In this document: positions 61,982 through 64,000 of the stretch, one piece after another | How the letters are laid out: every line of letters begins with the position of its first letter | Numbering within the stretch: position 1 is the stretch's first letter | Assembly (NCBI RefSeq): GCF_001426485.1 | Contig: NZ_LMET01000001.1 | Location: forward strand, 2,555,078 to 2,619,077 | Direction of reading: 5' to 3' | DNA length: 64,000 bases | DNA from: Aeromicrobium sp. Root472D3 | Lineage (GTDB): Bacteria; Actinomycetota; Actinomycetes; Propionibacteriales; Nocardioidaceae | The notes under the pieces: model-generated | The model's input: the letters and a program-made list of their open reading frames with translations, nothing else | Databases searched by the model: none | Told to the model about the DNA's origin: nothing | Position numbers and translations under genes: made by a program

Positions 61982-62851
61982 TCAGCGCTTGGTCAGGGGG
62001 CGGATGAGCCCCTCCTGGGCCACCGTCGCGACGAGCGTGCCGTCCTGGCTGAACACGTGGGCCGTGCTGAGCCCGCGCGCACCCGACGCCGACGGCGACG
62101 TCTGGTCGTAGAGCAGCCACTCGTCGGCGCGGACGGGGCGGTGGAACCAGATCGTGTGGTCGAGCGAGGCCGGCTGCACGCGGTCCGAGCCGATGAACTG
62201 CCCGTGCGGGACGAGGCTCGCCCCCAGCAGGCTCAGGTCGCTGATGTACGTGAACGCCGCGTTGTGGATGATGCGCGAGTCCGGCAGCGTGCCGTTGGCG
62301 CGGAACCACAGCCGCTGCACCGCCGGGGTCAGCGCGCGCTGGGGATCGTCCTGGTCGCGGTTGTCGCCGATGTAGCGCATGTCGAACGACGCCCACTCGC
62401 GCTCCCAGTGCTCGACGGCCTCGGGACCGCGCATCTGGACGATGTCGAGCATCGGCGTGGCCTCGTCGGGCGTCGGGACCCGGGGCATGCGGTCCTGGTG
62501 GTCCCAGCCGCCCTCCTCGACCTGGAACGACGCGGTCATGTAGAAGATGATCTCGCCGTGCTGGCGGGCCGCGACCCGCCGCGTCGTGAACGAGCGGCCG
62601 TCGCGGACGTCCTCGACGTCGTAGACGATCGGGATGCTCGGGTCACCGCCCAGGATGAAGTAGAGGTGCAGGGAGTGCACGAAGCGGTCGTCGGGCACCG
62701 TCAGCTGGGCGGCCATCAGGGCCTGCGCCGCGACCTGTCCGCCGAAGACCCGCTTGAGGGACGACGCGGCGGGCTGTGAGCCGCGGTACAGGCCCTCCTC
62801 GAGGCGTTCGAGATCGAGCAGACCGATGACTTCGTCGACTGAGGCAGGCAC
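61982..62851 (-). CDS. tesB: Acyl-CoA thioesterase II, TesB family
   Basis: The enzyme hydrolyses acyl-CoA to free fatty acid. The 289-residue protein has the double hot-dog fold with RVFGGQVAAQAL near residues 34-45 and SLHLYFILGGDP near 60. The C-terminal motif SLDHTIWFHRP carries the catalytic Asp. GTG 62851 has TAGGGT 6 bases upstream. Confidence 0.93.
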   Translation of the reverse strand: MPASVDEVIGLLDLERLEEGLYRGSQPAASSLKRVFGGQVAAQALMAAQLTVPDDRFVHSLHLYFILGGDPSIPIVYDVEDVRDGRSFTTRRVAARQHGEIIFYMTASFQVEEGGWDHQDRMPRVPTPDEATPMLDIVQMRGPEAVEHWEREWASFDMRYIGDNRDQDDPQRALTPAVQRLWFRANGTLPDSRIIHNAAFTYISDLSLLGASLVPHGQFIGSDRVQPASLDHTIWFHRPVRADEWLLYDQTSPSASGARGLSTAHVFSQDGTLVATVAQEGLIRPLTKR

Positions 62852-62863
62852 GCAAGCACCCTA
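62852..62863 (-). promoter_or_regulatory. Leaderless promoter of tesB
   Basis: On the minus strand TAGGGT is followed by 6 bases and GTG 62851. Confidence 0.5.
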
Positions 62864-62916
62864 CCGAACCACCGACCGGGCGAGTGCGGCGAGCGAGGCC
62901 CGGCGGGGCCCGTGCG

Positions 62917-63825
62917 TCAGTTCTGCTCGTCCTTGCGCTGGCGCGCCAGGAACTGCTCGAACTGGTCGGCCAGCTCGTCGCCGCTCGGCAGGTCCTCGTC
63001 GCTGGCCAGCAGCGACTGCGCGGCACCACGGGTGAACGCGTCGTACTGCTCCTCGAGGCCGCTCAGCAGGCTCGCCCCGCCCTGCTCCTCGATCTGGTCC
63101 TCGATCTCCTTGAGGGCGTCGCCCTGGCGGGCGCGCAGGCGCTCGGCGTCGATGACCAGGCCCGTGCGGTCGACGAGGGCGTCGATCAGCGCGAGCGCCG
63201 CGGGCGGGTAGTCGATCTGCGCGAGGTAGTGCGGCACGTGGACGACGTAGCCGGCCGCGTCGAGGCCCCACTGGCCGAGACGGTACTCGAGCAGCGACTG
63301 CGCCGACGACGGCACGGTGACCTGCGCCGACCACATGTTCTGCCGGTCGACGAGCTCGGGACGTGTGCCATGGGCCGTGATCATCGCGGGGCGCGTGTGC
63401 GGGACGCCCATCGGGACGGCACCGAGGCCCAGCGTCAGGGACACGTCGTGCTCCTCGATGACGTCGTGCACCTCGCTCACGAACCGCTCCCAGAGGAAGT
63501 CGGGCTCGGGTCCGGCCATCACCAGGTAGGGCTCGCCGTTGCCGTCGTGCTCGAGCACGACCTGCAGCGTCGGGTCGTCGTAGTCGGCGTAGTGGTTCTC
63601 GCGGAACGCGATCGTGGGGCGGCGTGCGCGGTAGTCGAACATCTCGTCGAGGTCGAACTCGTGCACGACCTCGCCGTTGCCGGTCAGCAGCTGCTGGGCC
63701 GCGAGCCGGGACGCCGATCCGGCCCCGAGGAAGCCGTCGAGGGCGTGGATCAGGATCGGCCCGGACCCGTCACCGGGTGTGGGCTCGTCGCGCAGACGTC
63801 GTGGTCGCCAGTTCTTCATCGCCAT
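62917..63825 (-). CDS. PAC2-family protein
   Basis: This 302-residue protein has the PAC2 fold of proteasome assembly chaperones. ILIHALDGFLGAGSA lies near residues 25-39, LVMAGPEPDFLWERF near 101-115, and a C-terminal coiled region contains LKEIEDQIEEQ. PAC2 genes are common in actinobacteria and their role there is not settled. Starts at TTG 63831, ATG 63825 and ATG 63819 are all in frame. ATG 63825 is chosen. dxs ends just upstream. Confidence 0.85.
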   Translation of the reverse strand: MAMKNWRPRRLRDEPTPGDGSGPILIHALDGFLGAGSASRLAAQQLLTGNGEVVHEFDLDEMFDYRARRPTIAFRENHYADYDDPTLQVVLEHDGNGEPYLVMAGPEPDFLWERFVSEVHDVIEEHDVSLTLGLGAVPMGVPHTRPAMITAHGTRPELVDRQNMWSAQVTVPSSAQSLLEYRLGQWGLDAAGYVVHVPHYLAQIDYPPAALALIDALVDRTGLVIDAERLRARQGDALKEIEDQIEEQGGASLLSGLEEQYDAFTRGAAQSLLASDEDLPSGDELADQFEQFLARQRKDEQN

Positions 63826-63835
63826 CGTCAACCAC

Positions 63836-64000
63836 TCACCCGTCCGCGCTATTCCGCGCCAGCACCGCGAGGGTGTCGTCGGCCACCGACCGGGCCGTCA
63901 GGCCCAGGCGCCCGAGGATGACGTCGCGCTTGGCGTGGTCGAGGAACTCCTGCTCGACGCCGTGCACCTGCACGGGCGTGTCGACGCCCGCGTCGCGGAC
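63836..64000 (-). CDS. dxs: 1-deoxy-D-xylulose-5-phosphate synthase, C-terminal end only
   Basis: The last 54 codons of a gene running off the window read as VRDAGVDTPVQVHGVEQEFLD, then HAKRDVILGRLGLTARS. This is the C-terminal pattern of Dxs, which makes the first intermediate of the MEP isoprenoid pathway. The frame is open to base 64000 and the stop TGA is at 63836-63838. The start lies outside the window. Confidence 0.8.
   Translation of the reverse strand, partial: VRDAGVDTPVQVHGVEQEFLDHAKRDVILGRLGLTARSVADDTLAVLARNSADG

Noticed and set aside
62897-62916. A terminator after the PAC2 gene
   Set aside because: Only a 5-bp GGCCC/GGGCC stem is present, too weak to call in such GC-rich DNA.

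Overview
The window is chromosomal DNA from a high-GC actinobacterium. Support comes from G or C at almost every third codon position, frequent GTG and TTG starts, RbpA, WhiA, a SUF operon headed by SufR, OpcA, a LigC-type ATP-dependent DNA ligase with a stand-alone primase-polymerase, and a fadA2/fabG4/htdX-type fatty-acid locus. Several blocks follow the gene order I remember from Mycobacterium tuberculosis (suf, ctaB/tkt/tal/zwf/opcA/pgl, secG/tpiA/pgk/gap, whiA/yvcK/rapZ/uvrC). The overall content looks more like Nocardioidaceae (Aeromicrobium or Nocardioides); that placement is inference. No phage, insertion sequence, CRISPR array, rRNA or tRNA gene was seen.

Layout. 1-7.9 kb: the 3' part of serB, an ArsR regulator divergent from an MFS exporter, dodecin, a DUF3099 protein, moaA, SURF1, an ABC-F ATPase and a membrane protein. 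7.9-14.5 kb: the iron-sulfur operon sufR-sufB-sufD-Rieske-sufC-sufS-sufU-sufT, read on the minus strand and tightly coupled. 14.5-20.4 kb: an accessory-looking block with a DUF2786 protein, a DJ-1/Hsp31-like protein, a LigD-type primase-polymerase, a small (p)ppGpp synthetase, a LigC-like DNA ligase and a cupin. 20.5-26.1 kb: an ABC exporter, heme A synthase (ctaA) and heme O synthase (ctaB) around small metabolic genes. 26.2-34.4 kb: tkt, tal, pgi, zwf, opcA and pgl in one plus-strand run (pentose phosphate pathway). 34.4-38.1 kb: gap-pgk-tpiA-secG-rbpA on the minus strand. 38.1-38.7 kb: a gene-free array of nested palindromic repeats. 38.7-46.4 kb: uvrA-uvrC-rapZ-yvcK-whiA on the minus strand. 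46.6-51.4 kb: small membrane and secreted proteins, a six-helix membrane protein and a cytochrome P450. 51.5-56.4 kb: an amino-acid permease, a TerC-family protein behind a probable manganese riboswitch, and uvrB. 56.5-64 kb: a TetR regulator, an SDR, a thiolase, a FabG4-like reductase, an HtdX-like dehydratase, a TesB thioesterase, a PAC2 protein and the 3' end of dxs.

Regulation visible in the sequence. Twenty-four genes have a TANNNT-like -10 box ending only 6 or 7 bases before the start codon, which predicts leaderless transcripts and fixes several starts. Long perfect hairpins separate most convergent gene pairs. The sufR start overlaps an ACACT-N5-TGTGA operator-like element. The terC leader carries the conserved yybP-ykoY halves plus a hairpin that would hide its Shine-Dalgarno sequence.

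For novelty, the best candidates are the composite palindromic array between whiA and gap, the clustering of primase-polymerase, alarmone synthetase and ligase, and the set of unassigned operator-like palindromes in front of gap, uvrA, the SDR and fabG4.
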